From positions 124,001-188,000 of the forward strand of contig NZ_WEHZ01000002.1 of NCBI RefSeq assembly GCF_012641745.1: DNA of 64,000 nucleotides, in the 5' to 3' direction. The notes beneath the pieces are model-generated. The model worked only from the letters and a program-made list of their open reading frames with translations. It ran no database searches and had not been told where the DNA came from. Source of the stretch: Pseudoalteromonas peptidolytica. GTDB lineage: Bacteria > Pseudomonadota > Gammaproteobacteria > Enterobacterales > Alteromonadaceae. This document shows, in pieces, positions 1 through 8,249 of the stretch (within the stretch, counting starts at the first letter, position 1; every line of letters begins with the position of its first letter). A program made the translations under genes and the position numbers.

Positions 1-328
1 TATTTTCTTTGATGTCGTCTTTTTCTTTTTTCTTTACTGGACGATTTTCTTGCTGTTCTATTTGCTCAATTTTTTCTGCAACCATTTCATTGACAACGGC
101 TGCTGGTAGCACTTTTTCTTCACGCTTGGCACAGACTAAAATGCTGTCTTGTGAAAAATGCGAAAGCATCTGGCCATGTTTACCAAAAGCTTTTGTCCAG
201 CCAAAAGTTGTCATATCTTGGCTGCCACATGGGCGGAAAATATCCTGCTCTAGCGCTTTTTCAAAGTCCTCTTGTGTGTAGTTGACATCTTGTTTGAATT
301 TATAGCAGATTAAGTTACTGAACCACAT
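1..328 (-). CDS. rdgC: Recombination-associated protein RdgC (N-terminal part, cut by left edge)
   Basis: The reverse strand reads MWFSNLICYKF at the start and continues with FRPCGSQDM, ILVCAKREEKVLP and a charged KKKEKDD stretch. These match the order and spacing of the N-terminal third of E. coli RdgC (MLWFKNL, TPCGSQDM, VICARKEEKILP). RdgC is a nucleoid-associated DNA-binding ring protein that modulates RecA filament formation. About 109 residues are visible and the rest lies beyond base 1. The ATG at 328 is chosen because it aligns with the family start; the Shine-Dalgarno sequence in front of it is weak. The frame stays open upstream for about 30 codons, but family length argues against a longer protein. 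A MITE-like repeat ends about 93 bases upstream. Confidence 0.9.
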   Translation of the reverse strand, partial: MWFSNLICYKFKQDVNYTQEDFEKALEQDIFRPCGSQDMTTFGWTKAFGKHGQMLSHFSQDSILVCAKREEKVLPAAVVNEMVAEKIEQIEQQENRPVKKKEKDDIKEN

Positions 329-787
329 AGAATTAAGCTCATTTGGAATTAAATTGCGCTCATCATAGCAAAAAGGCGTAAGTTTGTATTCCTGAAGATA
401 TTCGCTAATCAATTCATATAATACTAATTTGACTTAATACTTGCTCAATTTGAAGGAGTAAATCTGACGCTAACAGCGTTAAAAATTTCTTATTTAGAAC
501 AACTAAATAGCAAAATTTTTGCCTTGCCTACACGAATGTGGGTACCGTGGCGATAGCAGGACGCGGTAGCGGGGTTATTGACAAAATTTTCTCGCCTCAA
601 AATAGACCACTTACATTAAGGTAATTGGTATAAGTCGAAATCATTTACCTTAAAATCTTTTTTTACGTTGGTTTGTTTGGTATTTGTACAAGGGGATAGT
701 GTACATTTCTACGAGGCTCTAAAAAAACAAAACTGGTGGCAGCCGTTCAACTGTTGTACCTGCTTGGCAAGGGCCAAAAACCAATGG
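329..787. other. Intergenic region between rdgC and the histidine kinase gene
   Basis: This gap holds the rdgC upstream region (329-420), a full copy of the MITE-like repeat (421-633) and the hairpin terminator of the kinase gene (776-813). I see no convincing gene or RNA in 634-775. Confidence 0.6.
421..633 (+). repeat. MITE-like intergenic repeat, copy A (long form)
   Basis: The left end reads ATACTAATTTGACTTAATAC and the right end TTAAGGTAATTGGTATAA, so the ends form imperfect terminal inverted repeats of the type ATACCAATTnnCTTAAT. Between them lie the blocks TTGAAGGAGTAAATCTGACG, AGCGTTAAAAATTTCTTATT and CTCGCCTCAAAATAGACCAC, which recur in the other copies of this window. Compared with copies at 48310 and 54703 it carries about 50 extra bases in the middle (TTGCCTACACGAATGTGGG and following), part of which is also found in the copy at 57350. 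It has no coding capacity and lies 3' of the histidine kinase gene. Confidence 0.8.
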
Positions 788-813
788 CTAGTGGAACATA
801 GCCATTGGTTTTT
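776..813 (-). terminator. Intrinsic terminator of the histidine kinase gene
   Basis: AAAAACCAATGGCTA and its exact complement TAGCCATTGGTTTTT form a 15-bp stem with an 8-base loop. On the minus strand the stem ends in a T-run. The stem includes the stop codon and the last codons of the kinase gene, so the protein C-terminus is encoded inside the terminator. Confidence 0.8.
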
Positions 814-2548
814 GAAGATCTTTGGGAAAGCTAATATAGTAAGTCAAGCCTTTTCCTTCTTCGCTTGTTACTTCAATATCGCCATTCAATGTTTGTTTCA
901 CCAAGTTTAAGGTAATATGTGTGCCCAATCCGCTACCGCCTTGATCACGTTTGGTAGTGAAAAATGGGTCAAACAGGCGCTCAAGTTGTGCTTTTGTCAC
1001 GCCCTTACCATCATCTTGATAAACAATATTAACAGCACCATTATCTTCGGTGATTTTTATATCGATATTACCTTTATCTTGATTCTCAAAGCCATGGATC
1101 AGCGAATTCATAATAAGGTTAGTAAAAATTTGGCTAATTGCGCCAGCTGGTAAGTTAAGCGTCATGTCCTCTGGACATTCGATATTGACCTGGTGATGTG
1201 TTTTTTTCAGTTTTGGGTGCAAAGAACGAATAACCTCACCAAGGTATTGCTTCATATTAATCGTTCTTATCGCTTCACTGGCTTGGTCAACGGCAATTTG
1301 TTTAAAGCTTGCAACGAGCTCAGATGCCCTATCTAAATTGGTGGTAAGCAGGCTAGCGCTCTGTTTGGCTTCGCTAATAAATTCCTCTAATGCTTTAGGA
1401 GAAAGGGTCTTGGCATTATAAGCAGACTCTAGCTGATCCAATCGCTCTTGTAGAAACGAGGTGGCAGTAACGCCTATTCCCACTGGGGTGTTGATGTCGT
1501 GAGTAATACCCGCGACAAGTCCACCAAGCGCGGCCATTTTTTCCGAACCCACTAAGCGCTCTTGCGCCATGTTTAGCTCATCAACATATTTTTCGAGCTC
1601 TTTTTGTTTCGTTAACAGCTCTTCTTCTGTTTGCTTTCTAAGATCAATTTCTTCGGTCAGTGTTAGCTTTTGTTTTTCTAATTCGTATTTTTGTTGTTGT
1701 AAATCCATCATCGCTTGGCTGAGATTAGAAGTTTTACGCGCGACCTCTTGTTCAAGCTGGATGTTGTGTTGATCTAGCTTTTCATTACTAATGATGAGCT
1801 CTTTTTGTGTTTGGTCTAATTTTTTACGGTATTCAGAAATTTTATCGATCAACTTGTTAAACGCTTCTTCCATTATCTTTAATTCGTTACGCTCCTTCGT
1901 TCCAATGTCTATTCTATGGCCATCAACATTGTCTATTTCGAACTCTTCTATCTGTTCGGTAAGTTCACTCAGCGGCTCAGTCAGCAGCTTTCTAAATGCA
2001 ATTAAGAACAAAATAATCAAAAAGGTGGTTTTAATCATGGCGTTACCGATTAAGAAGTAAATCGATATCATGATCCTACTAAGCACGACTTCTCGGCTTG
2101 AAAATAACGTCACATCTCCAACCTGTGTAGCGCGACCTGAAAACTCGAATATCAGCGGAAAGGTGTAACCGAATAGACCTGACGGTGTGTCCTCAATTAT
2201 TGCTTCTTCTTGAACAAGCTGTTGACTGTAAAGCTCGTGAATATCCAGCGAACGTCCAAGCTGAGAAATAATTTCACCACTGTCATCACGTACAATGATC
2301 CCTTCAATCATGGGAATTGCCAGCAAGCCTTCAGCTGTGGTGACTGTCTGTTTGGTGTTGAGTTCCCAAATAGCGCGAGTCAGGCTCCTACTGAATGTTT
2401 TTTGTAACATTGTCAGCTCATTACGAATATAGTCTTTTGTGTTGACGTATTCAGCAATCACTTGACCGCATGTGACGACAAAGGTTAGAAGGAAGTAAAC
2501 CGACAACACATTAGTGAGCAATTTTTTTGAGAGGCTTTTTTGCAGCAT
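788..2548 (-). CDS. Membrane-bound sensor histidine kinase with HAMP and long coiled coil
   Basis: The 586-residue protein has a transmembrane segment at about residues 11-33, an extracytoplasmic sensor of about 125 residues, a second membrane segment at about 159-187 and a HAMP-like linker at about 190-245. A coiled coil at about 240-335 follows. The H-box is at 336-357 with the predicted phosphoacceptor His350 (GITHDINTP). The ATPase domain has the N-box around Asn481 (NLIMNSLIHG), the G1 box DDGKG at 512-516 and the G2 box GGSGLGTH at 537-544, so all catalytic boxes look intact. It autophosphorylates on His350 in response to an unknown periplasmic or membrane signal. It is divergent from a lone receiver protein 193 bases away, the obvious partner candidate. 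The specific stimulus cannot be read from sequence. Confidence 0.9.
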   Translation of the reverse strand: MLQKSLSKKLLTNVLSVYFLLTFVVTCGQVIAEYVNTKDYIRNELTMLQKTFSRSLTRAIWELNTKQTVTTAEGLLAIPMIEGIIVRDDSGEIISQLGRSLDIHELYSQQLVQEEAIIEDTPSGLFGYTFPLIFEFSGRATQVGDVTLFSSREVVLSRIMISIYFLIGNAMIKTTFLIILFLIAFRKLLTEPLSELTEQIEEFEIDNVDGHRIDIGTKERNELKIMEEAFNKLIDKISEYRKKLDQTQKELIISNEKLDQHNIQLEQEVARKTSNLSQAMMDLQQQKYELEKQKLTLTEEIDLRKQTEEELLTKQKELEKYVDELNMAQERLVGSEKMAALGGLVAGITHDINTPVGIGVTATSFLQERLDQLESAYNAKTLSPKALEEFISEAKQSASLLTTNLDRASELVASFKQIAVDQASEAIRTINMKQYLGEVIRSLHPKLKKTHHQVNIECPEDMTLNLPAGAISQIFTNLIMNSLIHGFENQDKGNIDIKITEDNGAVNIVYQDDGKGVTKAQLERLFDPFFTTKRDQGGSGLGTHITLNLVKQTLNGDIEVTSEEGKGLTYYISFPKDLQKPMAMFH

Positions 2549-2741
2549 GAATTAAGCTGAGCTCCTACGGTTAGTTCATCGCCTTTGTATAATCTGCTTT
2601 TAAAGTTAGCCAATAAATGGTTAAAAATAAATAAATATCTTAATTAAATATGTTTTTTAGCGCCTTACTAAGCAAAGTTTAATGTGTTATAAGTTAGTGT
2701 TATCCAATGACCGTTTTATTAAGTACAAGACTGGCCACTTT

Positions 2742-3107
2742 ATGAGTTATTCCGTCTTAGTTTGCGATGATTCGGCTGTAGCCCGAAAGCAAGTTATAAA
2801 ACACTTGCAGAGCAATTTAGATATCGTGTTGCACCAAGCAAAGGATGGCCAACAAGCAATGGAGATACTGCAAGCACAACAAATCGATTTGTTGTGTCTT
2901 GATCTGACCATGCCAATATTAGACGGCATTGGTGTGCTTGAAGCAATAAAAACCAATAAAATTGAATGTTATGTAGTGGTAATTTCAGCCGATATTCAGG
3001 CGCAAATGAAAGAAAGAGTTGCAAGCTTGGGCGCGCTGGGGTTTCTAGAAAAGCCAGCCAAAGCTGAACAGCTTTTGGAACTATTGCATAAATTTGGGAT
3101 AAGATAA
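2742..3107 (+). CDS. Stand-alone CheY-like response regulator receiver
   Basis: The 121-residue protein is a single receiver domain. It has the acidic pair Asp9-Asp10 (VCDDS), the phosphoacceptor Asp54 (LDLTMP), Ser82 (VISAD) and Lys104 (EKPAK). No output domain follows, so it must act by protein contact, as CheY or Spo0F do. The ATG at 2742 is chosen because the receiver fold starts right after it; an in-frame ATG at 2682 would add 20 residues with no family support. It is divergently transcribed from the hybrid-type kinase gene at 788-2548, which suggests that the two form one pathway (inference). Its target could be a flagellar, cyclic-di-GMP or anti-sigma protein elsewhere in the genome. 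Confidence 0.88.
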   Translation: MSYSVLVCDDSAVARKQVIKHLQSNLDIVLHQAKDGQQAMEILQAQQIDLLCLDLTMPILDGIGVLEAIKTNKIECYVVVISADIQAQMKERVASLGALGFLEKPAKAEQLLELLHKFGIR

Positions 3108-3207
3108 CTTATCTATGCAGATTACAAATGTCACTATTAGAAATTTGCATAATCTATTTTGCTATTTCGTATTGACAGTATGACTACACTTCAGGCAATC
3201 TAATTTT

Positions 3208-3264
3208 ATGAAAACGAATATCATCACTACGACCATTATTACAACCACCATCCTAACTGGATAG
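3208..3264 (+). CDS. thrL: thr operon leader peptide ThrL
   Basis: The 18-codon reading frame encodes MKTNIITTTIITTTILTG. Eight of its 18 residues are threonine and five are isoleucine, the two amino acids that control this operon in enterics. It sits directly upstream of a strong terminator hairpin and of thrA. Ribosome stalling at the Thr and Ile codons when charged tRNAs are scarce would let RNA polymerase read through. A TTGACA hexamer at 3172-3177 could be the -35 element, but no good -10 sits at 17 bases, so the promoter is not assigned. Confidence 0.92.
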   Translation: MKTNIITTTIITTTILTG

Positions 3265-3287
3265 TGGCATAGGTCAGTGCGAGTTTA

Positions 3288-3330
3288 AAAAAGGCCTGTG
3301 TTCACTAAGAACACAGGCCTTTTTTGTTTT
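3288..3330 (+). terminator. thr attenuator (Rho-independent terminator)
   Basis: AAGGCCTGTGTTC at 3291-3303 pairs perfectly with GAACACAGGCCTT at 3309-3321 across a 5-base loop, followed by a T-run. It lies between the ThrL stop codon and thrA, the position expected for transcription attenuation by the leader peptide. Confidence 0.92.
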
Positions 3331-3347
3331 TGGAATGAGGAAAAATG

Positions 3348-5762
3348 ATGCGAGTACTAAAGTTTGGAGGGTCTTCCCTCAAAGATTTTGCCTGTTTACA
3401 AAGAGTAAGACAGCTCATTAAAGATCATGGGCAACAACAAGCACTCGTCGTGCTTTCCGCCCCTGGTGGCATGACAGATCAATTAGTTGAGCTTGCTGAA
3501 TTAGCAGGGCAAGGAGTTGAATTTGACACTCAATGGCAGTCATTTGCATCTCGTAGCCAAGGCTTACACGATGAAGTACAAGCGGTGTACGGTAGTGTTT
3601 CGGGCTGGCCTGACTTTGAATTACTGAAGAATAAACTAGATGGTGCAAAGCTACTGGGGCACTGCCCAAGTCAAGCCAGAGCTTATGTCATTAGCTTTGG
3701 TGAGCGGATAAGTGTCGCGCTAATGGATACCATGCTGCAATCCGATGCGGTTTCGTTAAGTGCTGAAGCGTGCGTAAAAACACAAGGCGGATACCTTGAT
3801 GCGGAAGTTGACCTTAGGTTGAGTAAATTATGTTTTGCAGAGATGGTTCGTGCCAACGCATCGCGTTTTTATATTATGGCGGGTTTCACAGGCAGTAATG
3901 AAGCGGGTGAGCTGACAACGCTTGGTCGTAATGGTTCTGACTATTCTGCGGCAGTTGCAGCAGCTTGTCTTGAAGCCGAAATCTGCCAAATCTGGACTGA
4001 TGTTGATGGTGTTTATAGTGCCGATCCTCGTCTTATTAAAAAGGCAACTAAAGTTGATGTGCTGTCTTATAAAGAAGCAATGGAATTGTCTTATTTTGGC
4101 GCTAAAGTGCTGCACCCAAAAACCATTTTACCTTGCGCCAAAGCGGATGTGCCGTGCGAAATTAAAAATACTCATGACCCAGAAGTGCCCGGCTCACTGA
4201 TTTGTGCACAAGGTGGTGGCGAGGCTCCAGTAAAAGCGCTTTCGAGTCTAGACAAACTGGCTATGTTAACTGTGGCAGGGCCTGGAATGAAAGGCAAGGT
4301 AGGCATGGCTGCCCGGGTTTTTTCTGCACTGGCAGCAGACAATGTCTCTATCGTACTGATTACACAATCTTCTTGTGAATTTAGTATTAGTTTTTGTGTC
4401 CATGAGCAAGACCTAAGTCTCGCGCTGGCTGCGCTGGAACAGGCATTTGAGCTTGAAACCCAAGCTGGGTTAATCGACCCAATTGAAGTGCAGCGTAATC
4501 TTGCTATCGTTACTTTGGTTGGCGACAACATGAGAGCGCACAAAGGTCTTGCTGCCAAATTCTTTGCTTCGCTCGCTCAAGCCCAGGTGAATATTGTTGC
4601 CATCGCGCAGGACTCAACAGAAAGTTCAATTTCGGCGGTGGTTGATGGTGAGCTTTGCCAAGATGCAGTAAAGGTGTGTCACGAAAACTTCTTCACGCAC
4701 GTACCTTCCATTGATGTTTTCTTGATTGGCTGTGGTTTAGTGGGTCAAGAATTAATGAAGCAATTTCATAAACAGCAAGCATGGCTCGAAAAGCGTAATA
4801 TTCGCTTGAATCTCTATGGTATTGCCAACTCGAGTAAATGTTATTTAGACCCTGAAGGTGTGCCATTTGATAACTGGGAATTGGCACTTGAAAAAGCTGA
4901 ATCGGGTTTTGATTTACAACACGTTAGCCAGTTTGTTAAGCAAAACCATTTAATAAACCCTGTGATTGTCGATTGTAGTGCTGCCCAATTTGTCGCAGAC
5001 AACTATTTAAACTTTCTAAATGCTGGGTTTCATGTCGTTGCGGCTAACAAAAAAGCAAATACAGGCAGTTATGAGTATTATCAGTCGCTGCAACAAGCTG
5101 CACAAGCTAAGCGCCGTCACTTTTTATATGAAACTAACGTTGGAGCAGGTCTACCTGTACTAGACAACCTTAAATTGCTGTTTGGCGCAGGAGATGAACT
5201 GCTGTCATTCAGTGGTATTTTGTCTGGCTCGCTGTCATATATTTTCGGCGTATTATCAGATGGTTTATCGCTATCGGAAGCAACAGAGAAAGCCAAACAA
5301 AATGGCTTTACAGAGCCTGATCCACGCGATGATTTATCTGGAACGGATGTCGCGCGTAAGCTGCTCATCATTGCCCGCGAATCGGGATTGCCATTGGAAC
5401 TGGACGATATTGAAGTTGAGTCAGTGTTGCCTGAAGGGTTTGCAGAGGGTGCCAGTGTTGATGAATTTATGGCGCAATTACCTCAATTAGATGACGCATT
5501 TTCAGCCCGTATAACAGCGGCAAAAGCACAAGACCAAGTGCTACGCTATGTTGGTTCAATTGTTGATGGCAAATGCCGCGTTGGTATTGAAGCCGTAGAT
5601 AAGGAGCACGCTTTGTATGATATTCGTGATGGTGAAAACGCACTCGCAATCTTAAGCCAGTACTATCAGCCAAAACCTTTTGTGATCAGAGGGTATGGCG
5701 CCGGTGCGGAAGTGACCTCTGCTGGCGTGTTTACAGATATTCTAAAAACGCTGTCGAGGTAG
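3348..5762 (+). CDS. thrA: Bifunctional aspartokinase I / homoserine dehydrogenase I
   Basis: The first and third steps from aspartate to threonine are joined in one protein of about 804 residues, close to the 820 of E. coli ThrA. The N-terminal kinase begins MRVLKFGGSSL, and the conserved GRNGSDYSAA and SYFGAKVLHPKT segments follow. Two ACT-type regulatory repeats occupy the middle (around GKVGMAARVFSAL and LVGDNMRAHKGLAAKFF). The C-terminal NAD(P)-dependent dehydrogenase contains the ANKKAN, ETNVGAGLPV and DLSGTDVARKLLI segments. Two ATG codons lie in tandem (3345 and 3348). The second is preferred because it gives the family start and a better distance from GAGG at 3337-3340. The ACT domains imply feedback inhibition by threonine. 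It is the first gene of thrABC. Confidence 0.97.
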   Translation: MRVLKFGGSSLKDFACLQRVRQLIKDHGQQQALVVLSAPGGMTDQLVELAELAGQGVEFDTQWQSFASRSQGLHDEVQAVYGSVSGWPDFELLKNKLDGAKLLGHCPSQARAYVISFGERISVALMDTMLQSDAVSLSAEACVKTQGGYLDAEVDLRLSKLCFAEMVRANASRFYIMAGFTGSNEAGELTTLGRNGSDYSAAVAAACLEAEICQIWTDVDGVYSADPRLIKKATKVDVLSYKEAMELSYFGAKVLHPKTILPCAKADVPCEIKNTHDPEVPGSLICAQGGGEAPVKALSSLDKLAMLTVAGPGMKGKVGMAARVFSALAADNVSIVLITQSSCEFSISFCVHEQDLSLALAALEQAFELETQAGLIDPIEVQRNLAIVTLVGDNMRAHKGLAAKFFASLAQAQVNIVAIAQDSTESSISAVVDGELCQDAVKVCHENFFTHVPSIDVFLIGCGLVGQELMKQFHKQQAWLEKRNIRLNLYGIANSSKCYLDPEGVPFDNWELALEKAESGFDLQHVSQFVKQNHLINPVIVDCSAAQFVADNYLNFLNAGFHVVAANKKANTGSYEYYQSLQQAAQAKRRHFLYETNVGAGLPVLDNLKLLFGAGDELLSFSGILSGSLSYIFGVLSDGLSLSEATEKAKQNGFTEPDPRDDLSGTDVARKLLIIARESGLPLELDDIEVESVLPEGFAEGASVDEFMAQLPQLDDAFSARITAAKAQDQVLRYVGSIVDGKCRVGIEAVDKEHALYDIRDGENALAILSQYYQPKPFVIRGYGAGAEVTSAGVFTDILKTLSR

Positions 5763-5767
5763 GGGTA

Positions 5768-6709
5768 ATGATGAAAACATTTTATGCACCTGCATCTATG
5801 GGAAACTTTTGTGTTGGCTTTGACGCACTAGGCGCCGCACTTGAACCCATTGATGGCAGTTTACTGGGTGATCAGGTCAGTGTTGAAGCTGCAGAGTATG
5901 ATACGTTCAATTGTATTGGCCCATATGCTGAAAAGCTCTCAGCCGATCCCAAGGACAATTTGGCGTTTCAGTGTTTACTGCACTTCAAGCAGCATGTAGC
6001 ACCAAACATGCCAGCGGTTGCCATGACTTTATATAAAGGTCTTCCTGTTGGTTCTGGGTTAGGTTCAAGCGCATGCTCTGTAGTTGCTGCTTTTGCTGCA
6101 CTTAATGATTTTGCCGATACGCAATTAAGCCAAGAGGCGCTTATTGAACTGATGGCCGACTTTGAAGCTAAGGTCAGTGGCGGTCGTCACTACGACAACA
6201 TCACGCCATGCTACCTTGGTGGACTGCAACTGACTGCGGACTGCATTCCGAGCAAAGCAATCAGTGTTGCGTATGATGAAAACTGGTTTTATGTCATTGC
6301 TTATCCAGGCTTTGCACTAAACACAGCAAAAGCAAGACAAGCACTACCGCAGCAGTTTTCATTGCATGATACGGTGGAATTTGCCCAGCGACTATCTGGT
6401 TTTTGTTTACTGATGCAGTCAGGGCAATTTGATAACGCACTGTCGATGATGAAAGACAGTATTGCCGAGGAAGCGAGAGCGCCACTCATTGCCGGGTTTA
6501 GCGAAGCGAAAAAGGCGCTACCAGCCCTAGGAGCCGAGCTGGTGAGTATTTCCGGAGCAGGACCTACATTATTTGCAATTTGTAAGTCTGAGCAACAGGC
6601 AAATGCCGTACAGCAATGGTTGCAGCAACACTATATTAATGATGCAGGGTTTAGCCATATTTGCCGACTAGATACGCAAGGTACAAGAGAATTAAAGGAT
6701 CAGAAATAA
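5768..6709 (+). CDS. thrB: Homoserine kinase
   Basis: This GHMP-family kinase phosphorylates homoserine to O-phosphohomoserine with ATP. The 313-residue product has the family N-terminus (YAPASMGNFCVGFDALGAAL), the ATP-binding glycine/serine loop PVGSGLGSSACS and the C-terminal GAGPTLFAI segment. It starts five bases after the thrA stop with an AGGGG-type ribosome site; a second in-frame ATG lies at 5771. Its stop overlaps the thrC start by one base (TAATG), which points to translational coupling. Confidence 0.97.
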   Translation: MMKTFYAPASMGNFCVGFDALGAALEPIDGSLLGDQVSVEAAEYDTFNCIGPYAEKLSADPKDNLAFQCLLHFKQHVAPNMPAVAMTLYKGLPVGSGLGSSACSVVAAFAALNDFADTQLSQEALIELMADFEAKVSGGRHYDNITPCYLGGLQLTADCIPSKAISVAYDENWFYVIAYPGFALNTAKARQALPQQFSLHDTVEFAQRLSGFCLLMQSGQFDNALSMMKDSIAEEARAPLIAGFSEAKKALPALGAELVSISGAGPTLFAICKSEQQANAVQQWLQQHYINDAGFSHICRLDTQGTRELKDQK

Positions 6710-7992
6710 TGAAGTTAGTAAATTTAAAGGACGAGCAGCAGGTCGTCTCATTCGTCGAAGCGGTCAAAATTGGCCTAGGTCGCAATCAGGGTGTTTTCTT
6801 TCCACCATCTTTTGAGCGTATTGCGGATATTGACGCATTACTTGCACTACCTTTTGCTGAGCGCAGTGCCAGAGTACTTCACCACCTTATCGGTGATGAA
6901 TTACCACAAGACACACTAGATGACATGGTAAAGCGCGCATTTAACTTTCCAGCTAAGCTTGTGGAGGTTGCTGACAACCAGTATTGCTTAGAGTTATTTC
7001 ATGGTCCAACGTTAGCGTTTAAAGACTTTGGCGGTCGCTTTATGGCTGAATGTATCAGCATGTTTAATCAAGGTGAACGTGTAACTATCCTCACAGCGAC
7101 AAGTGGTGATACAGGTGCTGCCGTTGCCCATGCCTTTTACGAAAAAGAAAACGTTGATGTAGTGATCTTGTATCCCCATGGCAAAATTTCACTTGCTCAA
7201 CAAAAGCTGTTTACAACACTTGGGAAAAACATTCATTGCTATGCTGTAGATGGTAGCTTTGATGACTGCCAAGCGATGGTGAAGTCTGCATTTCTTGATG
7301 ACGAGGTGAAGCAAAAACTTGGTCTTAATTCGGCAAACTCAATCAACATCAGCCGTTTAGTGGCGCAAGTGTGTTATTACTTTGAAGCACTAGCACAATT
7401 ACCTAAGTCGCAGCGTGATAAAGTGCATGTTTCAGTGCCAAGTGGTAACTTTGGTAATGTTTGCGCAGCGATGATAGCGGCAGCAATAGGATTACCGATC
7501 GCTAAGCTAAGTGCGACGACAAACCAGAATGATACTGTGCCTCGTTATGTTACATCAGGTGAGTGGCAGCCAAACGATACGTTGGAGTCACTCTCTAATG
7601 CGATGGACGTGAGCAAACCTAATAACTGGCCTCGAGTTGAAATCATGTTGGAAAGAGGTGATTTTAACAAACATGACTTTTATTCACGTTCAGTGTCGGA
7701 AGCGCGCACTCAAACAGTCATGCAAGAATTACATGACAAAGGCTATTTGGCTGAACCGCATACAGCGATCGCTTACGAGGGATTAGCGCTTGACTCTCAA
7801 GCGGATGAAACCGGGATTTTCCTTGCAACTGCACATCCTGCAAAATTCAAAGAGTCTGTAGAAGATGTTTTAAATCATAAGCTTGATATGCCGAAACCGT
7901 TGGCTGATGCGCTGAAAAAGACCTGTTTAGCTGAGTCACTTAGTGCCGATTATAACGCCCTGAAGACGGCGATATTGGCAAAGTTGAACTAG
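6709..7992 (+). CDS. thrC: Threonine synthase
   Basis: The 427-residue PLP enzyme converts O-phosphohomoserine to threonine. The start MKLVNLKDEQQ aligns with E. coli ThrC (MKLYNLKD), so the ATG at 6709 is used rather than an earlier in-frame codon inside thrB. The PLP-binding lysine lies in LAFKDFGG, and the conserved TSGDTGAA, SVPSGNFGNV and TAHPAKF segments follow. It is the last gene of the operon and is followed by a hairpin. Confidence 0.97.
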   Translation: MKLVNLKDEQQVVSFVEAVKIGLGRNQGVFFPPSFERIADIDALLALPFAERSARVLHHLIGDELPQDTLDDMVKRAFNFPAKLVEVADNQYCLELFHGPTLAFKDFGGRFMAECISMFNQGERVTILTATSGDTGAAVAHAFYEKENVDVVILYPHGKISLAQQKLFTTLGKNIHCYAVDGSFDDCQAMVKSAFLDDEVKQKLGLNSANSINISRLVAQVCYYFEALAQLPKSQRDKVHVSVPSGNFGNVCAAMIAAAIGLPIAKLSATTNQNDTVPRYVTSGEWQPNDTLESLSNAMDVSKPNNWPRVEIMLERGDFNKHDFYSRSVSEARTQTVMQELHDKGYLAEPHTAIAYEGLALDSQADETGIFLATAHPAKFKESVEDVLNHKLDMPKPLADALKKTCLAESLSADYNALKTAILAKLN

Positions 7993-8004
7993 ATCAGAAC
8001 GGGG

Positions 8005-8033
8005 ACCTAAGTGGGTAAATAGCTCACTTAGGT
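8005..8033 (+). terminator. Hairpin after thrC (possible terminator)
   Basis: ACCTAAGTG at 8005-8013 pairs exactly with CACTTAGGT at 8025-8033. The position, 13 bases after the thrC stop, suits a terminator, but only scattered T residues follow, so termination strength is uncertain. Confidence 0.45.
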
Positions 8034-8134
8034 ATGTTCAATTTCGTAACTATATTAGCTTTTCAAATGCAACTTAGGTTGTCTCATTTAAAATATTAAT
8101 GTTTAAATAAAAAAATATCATCGCGATAGGGGTG

Positions 8135-8147
8135 TGAAATAAATTCA
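8135..8147. promoter_or_regulatory. MetR-type operator upstream of glyA
   Basis: The 13-mer TGAAATAAATTCA matches the published enterobacterial MetR consensus TGAANNANNTTCA at every fixed base. It lies about 100 bases upstream of glyA, a known MetR-activated gene in E. coli. The assignment to MetR is inferred; the metR gene is not in this window. Confidence 0.6.
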
Positions 8148-8249
8148 ATCCCTGATTAAATATACCCATGCTGATTTCATAGACACACTGGCCACTTACC
8201 GGCGCTAGTTTGTCTTTAAAAATACCCTTACGTTTACCTAGGAGAAACC

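Noticed and set aside
329..415. In-frame N-terminal extension of RdgC by about 30 residues
   Set aside because: The frame is open but lacks a supported start codon, and RdgC homologues begin at the ATG at 328.
668..910. An 80-codon forward frame across the kinase terminator
   Set aside because: It overlaps the 3' end of the kinase gene in antisense and the terminator stem; the composition looks non-coding.
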